A DNA stretch of 64,000 nt from Brachypodius melanocephalos (taxonomy: Eukaryota; Chordata; Aves; Passeriformes; Pycnonotidae): the NCBI GenBank assembly GCA_013398615.1, contig VZSR01000520.1, positions 21,184,431 to 21,248,430 on the forward strand, written 5' to 3'. The notes beneath the pieces were generated by a model, which made no database searches, was not told the DNA's origin, and was given only the letters and a program-made list of their open reading frames with translations. A program made the translations under genes and the position numbers. This document shows, piece after piece, positions 50,440-60,232 of this stretch. Numbering within the stretch: position 1 is the first letter of the stretch; each line of letters begins with the position of its first letter.

Positions 50440-50830
50440 CTTGTCCTAATTTCATGCAGATGAAATTGTGGATTTGCTCAACAGCTGCTCATATGCACCA
50501 ACAGTGCCCTCTGCAGTGTCGTAATGTAGTTATACGCAGATGGCAGAGCTTTGAAGGTTAAGGAGCCAAAGTGGGAGAAGAATATGCAATACAGTAATAC
50601 AGTAACCAGAAGTGTTTATTTGATTCTCATCGACTTAAAAAGCAACAGTGTGGTGCAATATGATTGCAATTGGAATTAAGGGGCAAGCTGCTGCAATCAC
50701 ATCAGCTGCCAAAATAAATTGGGAGGCTGATGCTACATTATTATGGTAGCATGGCATTGCTAGGAGTGAACACGGCTAAAGTGATTCAGCACCCAGCGAC
50801 GACCTTTGAGGACCCATTCAAACTATAGAT
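50440..50830. promoter_or_regulatory. Candidate conserved non-coding element
   Basis: Complex, non-repetitive sequence dense in short palindromes and factor-like sites. It holds an 8-bp stem AATTTCAT/ATGAAATT around GCAG at 50448-50467, the palindrome ATTGCAAT near 50663, and a 7-bp stem ATGCTAC/GTAGCAT at 50730-50752. Two imperfect CTCF-like cores point away from each other (50504-50517 minus, 12 of 14; 50533-50546 plus, 11 of 14). CpGs are retained in TCATCGAC, ACACGGC and AGCGACGACC. There is no open frame of note. Enhancer-like texture is my inference; cross-species alignment is the real test. Confidence 0.3.
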
Positions 50831-52805
50831 GTTTTTGGCTTTGTGACAGTGTTATTCTTACTCTCTGTTTTGAGCTCTGTCATTGTCTCAGCTATTGATT
50901 TAATTTACTCCACTGGCTTTATCCTGCTTAACCACAGTAATCCCAAACCTGCTTACTCGCACATTCCTTTCTCCCATTCCTAATAAAGTTTTGCTCCATA
51001 CATGTGCTGAATATTTGTCCTACTGCTAGTTTCTCATCAAGATCCTAAAACTGATACTCACACCTTTATCAGCAGTAGAGAAGCACTCTATGCAAGACCT
51101 CATAAATTCCAGACTTATCCCCAAGATACCAGTGATAACAGGCAGGATATCTGCTCTGGCATTGCTCACAACGGTCAACTGCTAAACTAAAACTAAAACA
51201 CTGCTGGTGTCAGATTTTTCTTCCAGGATCATCTTGTGTGGTCTCTTCTCTAGAAAATTGTCTTCATCAAGGCTGGGAATGGGGGATGCATAGAACTAAA
51301 ATGTCAGTTCCATGCCACTAGATTCGAGTTTGTAGGCTTTTATGTTTCAAAATTTTCTTCAAACACCTGTGGGAAGTGTTTTGCATATGCTTCTCATTTG
51401 CAATAGCTGAGGAGAAATCTCTGACATAGACTTGTTTGGATAATAAAATTACAAGAGAAGTGAAGTTTTCAGGTTAGAGAAGGCTGTGCAGAGTATCAGA
51501 GATCATACATGAGTTCGAAAGAAAAGAGCAGAAAGGTGTTCTGTATTGGAGGGTAAGTGAGGAGAGCTCAGAATGAAATAACTTGCTTATCAAGATTGTT
51601 TGCATACTCTTACACAGAGCTATCTTGAGGTCTTGGACATCAAAATAATCTGTTTAGTACTATTGCAATTTTAGAAATGCAGAAGTGTTTCTTCACTTCT
51701 CTTTATGTACAGGATAAATAGATGGTAATCTTGGAAGTAGCAATTTTAAAGTGGTTTAAATTCCTGAGATAATTTAGAAATAAATCAACAAAGTTTATGT
51801 TTTTGGTCTAGCTCATTGTATGCTAAAGGTGAGTAAAATGCACATAAATATTTTAAAATTATCCAGAATAATCTAAGAATAACTTCACATAAAAGAAAAA
51901 ATATAAGCATATTTCCATTGTCAACCAGTGGGAAACACCTAAGACTGCATGGGGAACAGGCAGCTGAGAGTGAAAAGGTAACAAGTGTGAAGGTGGCAGC
52001 CTGAGACATAATCTTCTGACTCCCTAAGTTTACCAGTGATGCTCAGTAAGATGCCATAAAGTCAGGACTTTGAAGGGGCCAAAGGTCAGTCAAGCATTTT
52101 TAACACTTGAGATAAACAAAACTGCATAATGCCTCAGGAGAAAGCAGCATTTCTAGAACGGCATCAGGCTAATCAAAATAATTTATTTGTCCTGAAAAGA
52201 GCTGGCACATTATTGCCAGCAGGATGAAAATTTGTAAAACATGCTTGGATTCTCTGAAAAAAAATAAAATCATAGACATGACTGGCAGTGAATGCAGGAG
52301 ACCAAGCTGGATGTTTTGTTTGTGTAAGAGGTTTTGTTTGTGCAGTCCTTTCACACATGGCTGAATCTTGATGGCCCTATCCAGGCTTAAAATTTAACTC
52401 TGAGAGGTCACCTCCCACAGGACAGTATCCTGCAGCTACTAGTCTGTCTGCAATGAGAATAACTTGTAATAAATCCAAGTATTTGGAACATTTCTGTAGA
52501 CTGTCCATTTAAAGAGGACCTTCATTTTCTGGATACAAGGCTTTAAACTTTAAAAATTATTTTAATCATTTTTATAACCTCTGGTCAAGTGAAAATCTGT
52601 TCAGCTCAGTTTTTTTTTTTTTTTTAATTCTGTTTAGAGCTGGTTTTTTTTAAAAGGCACTTTGTAAGACCATGAAGGCCCTGAGAAGAATGGAGAACTT
52701 TGTTTTCTAGCCAACACAGCTGCCTTCGGCTTTGGCCATAGGATGCTTCTCTTGGATTTTGGCCTACTACAAAGATATCAATGTTTTTATAAAGCTGAGT
52801 ATACT
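50831..52805. other. Single-copy non-coding stretch
   Basis: AT-rich, with a T-run at 52611-52625. No gene or repeat is supported. Confidence 0.5.
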
Positions 52806-53289
52806 CTATGGCTAGTCAGAAAATCAAGAAGTTGGCGAGGTGGCAGTGGCAGCAGTGGTGACTGAAGTAAGCCCAGGGCTGAGGGCTGGATCCAGCTGTA
52901 CCGGGGGCTTCCCGAGCCCAGGAACACCTGAGCAATGGCTCCATGAGGACCTGGAGGCGCTTGACAGCCAGCCAGGCAAAACCAGTGCCATGGAAAAGGC
53001 CCTGGAGGTCCTGGCTGGTGACAAGGTGAACATGAGCCAGCAGTGCCCTGGCAGCCAGGAGGGCCAACCCTGTCCTGGGGTGCCCAGCCAGGCAAGGGAG
53101 GGGATTGTCCTGCTCTGCTCTGCCCTGGGGCAGCCTCACCTTGAGGCCTGTGTGCTTTTTTGGGCACCACAATATAAGAAAAATATTAGGCTACTAGAGA
53201 GCATCCCAAGGAAAGCAACAAAGATGGTGACTGCTGTTGAGATATGAGGAGCAGCTGAAGTCACTCACCATGTTCTGTGATTCTGTGAA
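52806..53289 (+). mobile_element. CR1 LINE fragment lacking most of its 3' UTR
   Basis: The frame at 52840-53247 carries CR1 ORF2 text: KVNMSQQCPGSQEGQPCPGV, then REGIVLLCSALGQPHLEACV, then FWAPQYKKNIRLLESIPRKA. About 35 bases after the 'RKATKM' codons it jumps to a short GGAGCAGCTGAAGTCACTCA and ends directly in TTCTGTGATTCTGTGA. The ORF2 C-terminus and nearly the whole 3' UTR, several hundred bases in other copies here, are missing while the terminal tail is kept. The upstream part (52850-53020) is GC-rich and in frame, so it seems younger or less decayed than its neighbours. The long minus-strand frames here are antisense shadows. Confidence 0.9.
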
Positions 53290-53599
53290 ATTTCTGTCCG
53301 TATATGCAAAAAGCGTCCAAAACAGCAGGAAATCTCAAGACCACCCTAAAATCACTTTTAAAGAGTTTGATGCCTGATAATATTTTTGCTTTTCCAAAAT
53401 TAAAATATGCCCTCTCCAGGGGCTGTCTCCTGCACGTTACTCACCAGGCTTTATTCACAGCCCCTGTTCTGTGCATGGAGTCTAAACACTCACTGGCACA
53501 CAAATCAGTAGCCAAAACTTGACAGCTTGCACTGAAAGCTACAGTAAGGAAAGGTCTGGCCGAGATAAAAGCATATCCCTTGAAACTTACCTGCTTATG
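53290..53599. other. Spacer between two CR1 fragments
   Basis: About 310 bp of single-copy sequence with nothing recognised. Confidence 0.45.
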
Positions 53600-53990
53600 T
53601 GAAGTTACACCTGTGATGGAGCTGAGGGGCTCTCAGCGGATGGTTTTGCTGATTTTGGCTGAACGTGAGTCAGCAGTGCGCTCTGGTGGCGAGACGCGTG
53701 CCTGTGTGCTGGGCATGGAGGGATCACAGCCAGCAGACCGGGGAAGGGGCTGCTCACTGCTCACCCAGGGGGCCTCTTCTGCTGTACCCAGCCCAGGCTG
53801 AGACCTCAGAACAAAGATACAGAGCAGGTGGAGAGAAACCTCTGGAGGGCCACCAAGATGACAGGAGAGGATGCAAAGAAAGCTCTTTGACAAGGAGCTG
53901 GAGGAGCTGGATTTCTTGAGCAAATTTTAAGGAGGAGGCTGAGAGGAGCAGCTGCAATCTTTCTAAGACTGTCTGAAGGGGAGTTGAAGA
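53600..53990 (+). mobile_element. CR1 LINE fragment, internal ORF2 part
   Basis: Overlapping frames at 53580-53801 and 53665-53919 give CR1-like pieces in two phases: ESAVRSGGETRACVLGMEGS, and in the other phase MSQQCALVARRVPVCWAW. Later PLEGHQDDRRG comes from the 'ATKMI/DDQ' region. A GGAGGAGGCTGAGAGGAGCA end follows, without a clear CR1 tail. At least one frameshift separates the parts. It overlaps in content with the fragment 310 bp upstream, so it is an independent insertion or a duplicate, not its continuation. Confidence 0.75.
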
Positions 53991-55321
53991 TATTCTGAAA
54001 TGAAAACTGAAAACAAATCTGGGGTTTGGTTTATTAGCAAAAGAACTGGCACTCCCTTTCTGTGTTTCCTCAAATTTTGGAATTATAAACAAATGCAAAC
54101 GTTTAGCTCATATGTAATAAAGGATTGCCTTCTTTATACTCTTAAGATTTACTAAATAACACTGGTAATGAACCAACAGCAGTCAGGCATCAGAGGCTGA
54201 AGGTCCTTTCTAATTGACTGACATTCCTCATCAGAAATGGCATAATGGGACAGATAGCTAAGCTGAAAGATAGCTTTGGAAAGGATGATTTTTGACATGT
54301 TTGGACAAATGTATTTGCAGTAATAGCCACCTCAAGGTTTGAATAGTATGGCCAATGCCTCACTGCCATTGATGACACAGCAGGAGTTAAGGAAGAGGAA
54401 TAACTCCGATGACTTAAACATATACTAAGTAATTTTGTGTCTACTCATGTAGTTTCAATTCTCTGGTTCTCTACCTTAGGTAGGTAGGACCTTTTCAGTT
54501 TTGCCTTCTTTTATTAACAGTATTGTTGATACAATCCTTCATAGCTTTCCCTTGACAGCTCCTTATCTGCTTCAGCAGATATAACTTCCTTGTCTATATT
54601 TTTAAGCTTCAAATTATTACCACCTATACTTAATGAAAATGCCCACTCATATATTTATAAACCAGAGAATGGAAATTCTGAGCTCCTGGTGTGACTTATA
54701 TGTCTACAGTCCTATGACTCACTGGCAAAGGTGCAGCTTCCCTATATTTCATCTAGGGCTATGAGTACATTTGTATCCTTAAAATATCCCCTCACTTCAT
54801 TATTTACTGTCTTGTCTCATTCCTAAGGCAAAAATATCTAAATTTGCACCTAGATATATCTGCTAGGAAAATATCATCTGATGCTGTGGCCTATTTTTCT
54901 GCAGTAAAACTCTATTATTTCTGATGGAAATGAAACAGTAAGGCCTTCCAGTTAAGGCCAACCTTGTTCTGCCTTTTTGTACATCACTAAGTAAAACAGA
55001 ACTTTATTCCATGACTTCAATATGAAGCTGAATTAATATACAAATTATATGTAACTGCTTAAGCTGATGGTTGCTGAAATATTGGGAAGAAATGCATCTG
55101 CCTGTAATCCTCAACCAAAATAATCCAGCAAAAAGCACTTCTTATGGCATGTAAGCAAGTATTGGGATGGGGCTAGAAATAATAATACTAGATGATCACA
55201 TCCTTCATCACTTTTGTATAGCACAGAGAATTTCTTTCATTAAATGTGAACCTTGACTGAATCTCATGGAGAACAGCAAGCAAACAGCCTGATTCTGTGA
55301 AGTCTTTTAAGATACAGTAAG
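53991..55321. other. Single-copy non-coding stretch
   Basis: AT-rich. No gene or mobile element is supported. Confidence 0.5.
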
Positions 55322-55397
55322 TTTATTCTATTTTATTATATTATTCTATTTATTCTATTTTATTATATTATATATTATTATTATTTTATTTAATTTA
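55322..55397. repeat. A/T-only satellite-like patch
   Basis: About 75 bases of TTCTATTTTA and TATTA units with almost no G or C. It looks like degenerate microsatellite sequence. Confidence 0.85.
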
Positions 55398-55858
55398 CCC
55401 TACTTGTAATGAAAAAGTAATCAGGCTCTATTTGATTTTTGTCTGCAGTAAACCTTGGTCACAATCTGAACCTGCATGATTTTTTAATGCCTCACATACT
55501 CTATGAATTATAATGTTACTTTTTATTGCTTTGGCCTTTTCAATATTCAGCAATATATCTGATTGATCACTTTTGCTTTCCTTCACTTGTACTTTCACTG
55601 ACTTCCCCAGTCATAATTCTAAGTAAGCATATAAATATAGATTTTGCATAGAACCAAATAAACAAAACTTTCAAAATTAAAATTAGATGAGAAATAAAAC
55701 CATGCAGCTACTTCTCAAATTGTGTCAAGCTGATACTGTGTCATTTGTCAGAAGGTCTCACAGACACAACCACACAATGAAATGTCAACTTGTAAACTGA
55801 ACTAAACAGCTAGAAATTTCTATTCATTGCAGAATTAACTTTGTATGTAACTTGAGTA

Positions 55859-56359
55859 TTGCCACAATGTGCAACCCCCACCTCCATTTTACGAGATAAC
55901 TGTGAAGTGTGGGCTATACTGAGTGCCATGCACAAGTGTAATCCCTTTCTTCAAATGCAGTTGTGTTCTGAGTTCACATTGACAGATCTGAAAGGAGCAG
56001 ATACACCCACTTTATACAACCCAGGAACTTGTAACATGAGGCTGCACCTCCCATGTCAATCAAAGGCCATGGATTTTCCATACTTTCTCAATATAGCCTA
56101 TGAGGCCAGGAAAATAATCCACCTGGATTATTTTCTTAAAAGCACTCACTACACAACCCGTAGAATAGTCCAGTTTACTCCAGTGCAAAACTCCAGTGGA
56201 TATGAACCCCAGGAGCCTTGCTGCCTTACACTGTTGAGTACTGTGCAGGACCACCTGGCTGAGCTGATCAGGAAAACTTCCTTGCACAATGCCAACTACA
56301 CAGTAACAATATACATCAAAAACTTGTTACTTTCTCAAAATATCTGTAGATGTTACTGA
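55859..56359 (+). other. Isolated 166-codon open frame, no recognised product
   Basis: The longest plus-strand frame that is not explained by a repeat. The sequence is balanced rather than low-complexity. The product has no signal peptide, membrane segment or motif that I recognise. Cysteines are spread without a zinc-finger pattern. It starts in a plain context with no Kozak match, and I see no CpG-rich promoter or clear splice sites at its ends. A 75-codon frame exists on the other strand. It could be chance, an old repeat, or a fragment of a pseudogene or exon. I do not assign a function. Confidence 0.2.
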
Positions 56360-56660
56360 CATTAACGCTGAGAAATTTACAGTGACAAAACAGAAGATTA
56401 TTGGTCATATACACTGAAATGAGTCGACACTGTTGTGATGATCCCTCTGAAGTGCACAGTCCTACCCAGAAAGAAAGGGTACAGAAGAAAGAACAGAACA
56501 ATTTGAGATACTAGAGGGAAATGACAGGATGGAGACCCTGGGAAATAATATCTAAACACAGTCTTGCTATTTCATGAAGCAGGATTATGTCTTGTTGTTG
56601 GCTTTTTAGTTCTTTTGGTTTTCCCCAGAATTTTCTTTTCTGTGGTGTTTAACAACATAT

Positions 56661-56679
56661 GTGGCACCATCTAGTGGCC
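56661..56679 (-). promoter_or_regulatory. CTCF-like binding motif
   Basis: The minus strand reads GGCCACTAGATGGTGCCAC. Against the core CCASYAGRKGGCRS it matches 13 of 14 positions; the miss is T for C after GG, as a CpG-independent C-to-T change would give. CTCF sites organise chromatin loops, and this is the best match I noticed by eye in the window. Binding is not shown. Confidence 0.4.
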
Positions 56680-59600
56680 TTATAAAAATTTACTTAAATT
56701 GTGACCTCTTTTGTAACAGTTTTTTAGAGACATCTAATGAGTTACTTAGGTATAGAAATCCTGATAAGCAAAACTTTAAACTTTTAGTCAAAGCTGGCAT
56801 GGAAATTTCATCATTGATGAAAATTCAGAATCACGTGTTAGAAGCTTCTAATATAATAACTTATCACATGCTGATACTCTAATCTCGGATATCTGAATAA
56901 ACATAAATGCAATGAGGATGCAACATTCTTCTTTGACGTGAAATTTCAAGTCCAAATAAACGGCAAAACCAAAGGAGAAGTCTGCTAATTGGACTCTCAT
57001 TTGATGCTCAGTTCTTGGATTTCTGCTGTAGTGTACACTGGCTGATTCTAATAGATATAATACAATGTATTAGAGATCACATCTTATGTGTTATTGGTTT
57101 ATGAGTCATAGGTTTTTCCTTCTCCTCAGATCTCTCATCTTTGAAAACTGGATTAATGCTTTAGGGTGGGAATGTAATGGATTTCTCCCTAAAATTCTTT
57201 TCAGATCTTCCCCAAACTGAGCTGATTTGTAGGTCTGTAGATCTGTCCTCAGTTACTGAGTAGTTTGCATACACTTAAAATCATGCAGTTATATTGCTGC
57301 ATTTCCTACGTCAGCCTTTCCTCAGTCTCACCTCTCTTCTCAGGTGGGAAGTGAAGATCAGGTAATTTCGTGTTTTATCATCCTCATATTCACATATATA
57401 CATACAACACCAACAAAGTTATTGCTTTCCCACAAAACACTGCTCTTGTTTAGGACTGATAGAATTTCCTTTATGTATTATGCAGAAGAAGATGCATGAA
57501 AGGAAGGATGTATTTGCACATAGTAGTAGTAGTAGGTGAAGTTACAAGAAAATTTTTAAGCCATACAAGGAGGATCTGCAATAGATCTCAATGTCACTGC
57601 AAAATCTTCATTTTTAACTGTCTTCATGAAGGAAAATTACTTCCTACTGCAAGTTGCATTAAGTCTGTGCGCCTACATAAAATCTTAGGAAGCAAACTAT
57701 TCTTCATTATCTTTTTTCTGGTTCATTTACGGGGTTTATGAGAAGGTGCTTAAAATAATGAGGTTATCTTTAATCCTAAACAATTGGCAAGTCCCCAAAA
57801 GTCTTAACATCAATAAAAATTTTCTGAGCAGGGTTATTAAAAATCTGTACAGTAATAATGTAACTCCTAGAAACTCTACTAGCATGACGAAAGCAACCTG
57901 TATAAAACAGAAGCTTATAAATTCCTGTCTTTAGAAGGGCAGTTCATGCTGACTGACAAAGTGGTAGATTAAAATTATCTTCATAACAAAAAGTTAGATT
58001 ATTTAAAGCTGTGAAGAATTAAGGAATTTTGCTTCAATATTTCTGCTTCATGTGTACATGGCCTGGTGCAGACAATCCAAGTCTCACTTGACCTGTACTT
58101 TGGAGTAACTTACCTTCAGGTTAGAAATGGTTAATCTCTCAGAAAAACCAATCAGTTCATGTGATGTGCTACATTTACTCTGCTCCACTGCTTTTATCTA
58201 GCTTGGAGGTAGCTAGCTTGGAGACATTTTTACTTTGTCCTATGCTGTGGAGCTGGTTTATCCTAAATCTCTTTGTCTGAGTCAAGTACAGTGTATGGAT
58301 TCAGCAGTCATGCTTGAAATAGCAACTATTTACAATCTTGATTTTCTGGGGGGGAAAAAAAGCAAAGAAATTTCTCTCTGCCTTTTCTCATATTTGCAGT
58401 CTTTACTAGTCTGCAACTGCTTTCAAATGTAATTACTGTTCAATTACTTTTCTCTAGAATTTCTATAGTATGAAACAGCACTCCTTCCTAATTGATTTCT
58501 AAATCTTTCTAAATTTGACCTCTTATTAAGGTAATTTTTCCATCATTAAATAACTATGAAAAATGAAATGAAAAATAATTTAAATAAAGATTTTCTGAAA
58601 AATTAGCTGCCTCATAGTGAGTCAATCCCAGATATATGCATTCTCCCCTTATTTAAAGTATCTTGAAACTAAACCAGCTGCTGTTGTCTTTGTTGCTACA
58701 TCAGATTCAACTTAGGAAAGGATATGGTAATGAGGGCTGGCAAGTGGGAATTCTCAGATTCAGAAACACCTAAAAATTCCCTGGATAGCTAAAAAAATTC
58801 TAATAATCTACAAACACCACAGATGGTCATGTAGTTGGGTAGAAAAATGAGACTCCCTTCTCCCAGCACCAAATATTCATGATTTTGCTAAAGAGGCAAT
58901 TGAAAAGAAACTTGAAACACATCCAGAGGTGGCAAAATGTATAAAGTACAGACCTCAGAAGTCTTTATGAATTCTTAATTTCAGAAGGATAGGAATATAG
59001 AATATCCCTATGTGAAAAAACAGATGTGAAAATCAGACCCCAGAGTAATGACAGTTAAGCATTTGAACTTTCCAAATGGAATACTGGAATAATTCTTACA
59101 TATATTCAGTCTCATTAAATTTATCCTTACTCCTCTGGAGAAAATTTCAAGGAACCCAATACTAGAAATTGTTTACTAAGTTACTTGAGATTGCACTTTC
59201 AAATCCTAATAACAATTCATTATGATTCCCTACATCAACTTTGCTCAAGCTTTTAGAAATCAGCTGTGAAAACCTCATTTAAAGTCAACAGCCAATGAAT
59301 TTACAGGAACACACGATTTTCTCAGTTGTTAGATGCTGAGGCTGGACGCATAAGGCTCATAACAGTTTGGGATGCCAACCTGCTGTGGTGCTTCGTTTCT
59401 TTCTGTTGTCCTGCTCCTTAGTGCAAGTCACAATGACCTTACAAGGATTGGGAAAGGGAGAGAGAGAAAAGCTAGCAGGAAGTAGCCAGTGTAAATTCCC
59501 TTTACACTTGCATGCAGTGCTGAAACCTGAGATACATTGGAATAAAATCTGCCAGGCTGATTTGAAGCCTTTTTTTTAATTAGTAAAAATGTGAAGCTAC

Positions 59601-59686
59601 AAGGATCACAAACAATGATCAAATGAGTGGCCAGAATGACCAAATCCACTGCTGTTCAGGAGTTACAGTCCTAAATTCTGTGTGGT

Positions 59687-60232
59687 CATTGTGGGGTAAC
59701 CCCAGTCAGCAGCTCAGCCCTACTCAGCCACTTATTTTTTCCAAGAATGGGGAAGAGAAAAATTGTACATTGAGATAAAGACAGTTTAATTGGTAAAGCA
59801 AATGCATGAAAAGTAAAATAAGAATGGATCCACCACTTCCCCTGGGCAGGCAGGTGTTCAGCCATCCCCAGGAAAGCAGAGCTGCATCACACATGATGGT
59901 TTACTTGGGAAAACACTGTTATCTCAGAATGTTTCCCCTTTCCTCTTCTTTCACCCAGGTTTTATTGCTGAGCATGATGTTGTACAATATGGAATATCCC
60001 TTTGATCATTTGGGGTCAGCTGTCCTGACTGTGTCCCTTCTCAGATTTGTGCACTCCCCCAGCCCACTTGGTGGCAAGGAAGTGTGAGAAACAAAAAATC
60101 TTGGTGCTGTGCAATCAATGCTCAACAATGGCTAAAGCATCTCTGTGTTGCCAAGGTTGTTTTCATCACAGACCAGAAAAGCAGTTCCATAATATGAAGA
60201 AAAATAATTCTATCTTAGCCCAAACCCACACA
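59687..60232 (-). mobile_element. Solitary ERV LTR, minus strand, older relative of the 46.4-kb LTR
   Basis: About 545 bp, colinear with the LTR at 46414-46962: GTGGGGTAACCCCAGTCAGC near 59691, GAGCATGATGTTGTACAATATGG near 59970, TCCCTTTGATCATTTGGGGTC near 59997, and an end TATCTTAGCCCAAACCCACA near 60211. Similarity to the other copy is clear but patchy. The TATA position reads GGTTTTATTGCTGAG and is no longer a TATA box. No retroviral genes lie next to it, so it is a solo LTR. Edges are placed by comparison with the other copy and may be off by several bases. Confidence 0.8.

Larger units (their letters stand above)
55398..59686. other. Single-copy non-coding stretch
   Basis: About 4.3 kb with no recognised mobile element. 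It contains the isolated 166-codon frame at 55859-56359 and the CTCF-like site at 56661-56679 (both listed separately). A TAG triplet run lies at 57520-57535. Confidence 0.45.

Noticed and set aside
52787..53172. Minus frames of 118-127 codons, Pro/Gly-rich
   Set aside because: Antisense reading of GC-rich CR1 ORF2 sequence on the plus strand.
57520..57535. TAG triplet run
   Set aside because: Only about four or five units, too short to call a microsatellite with confidence.
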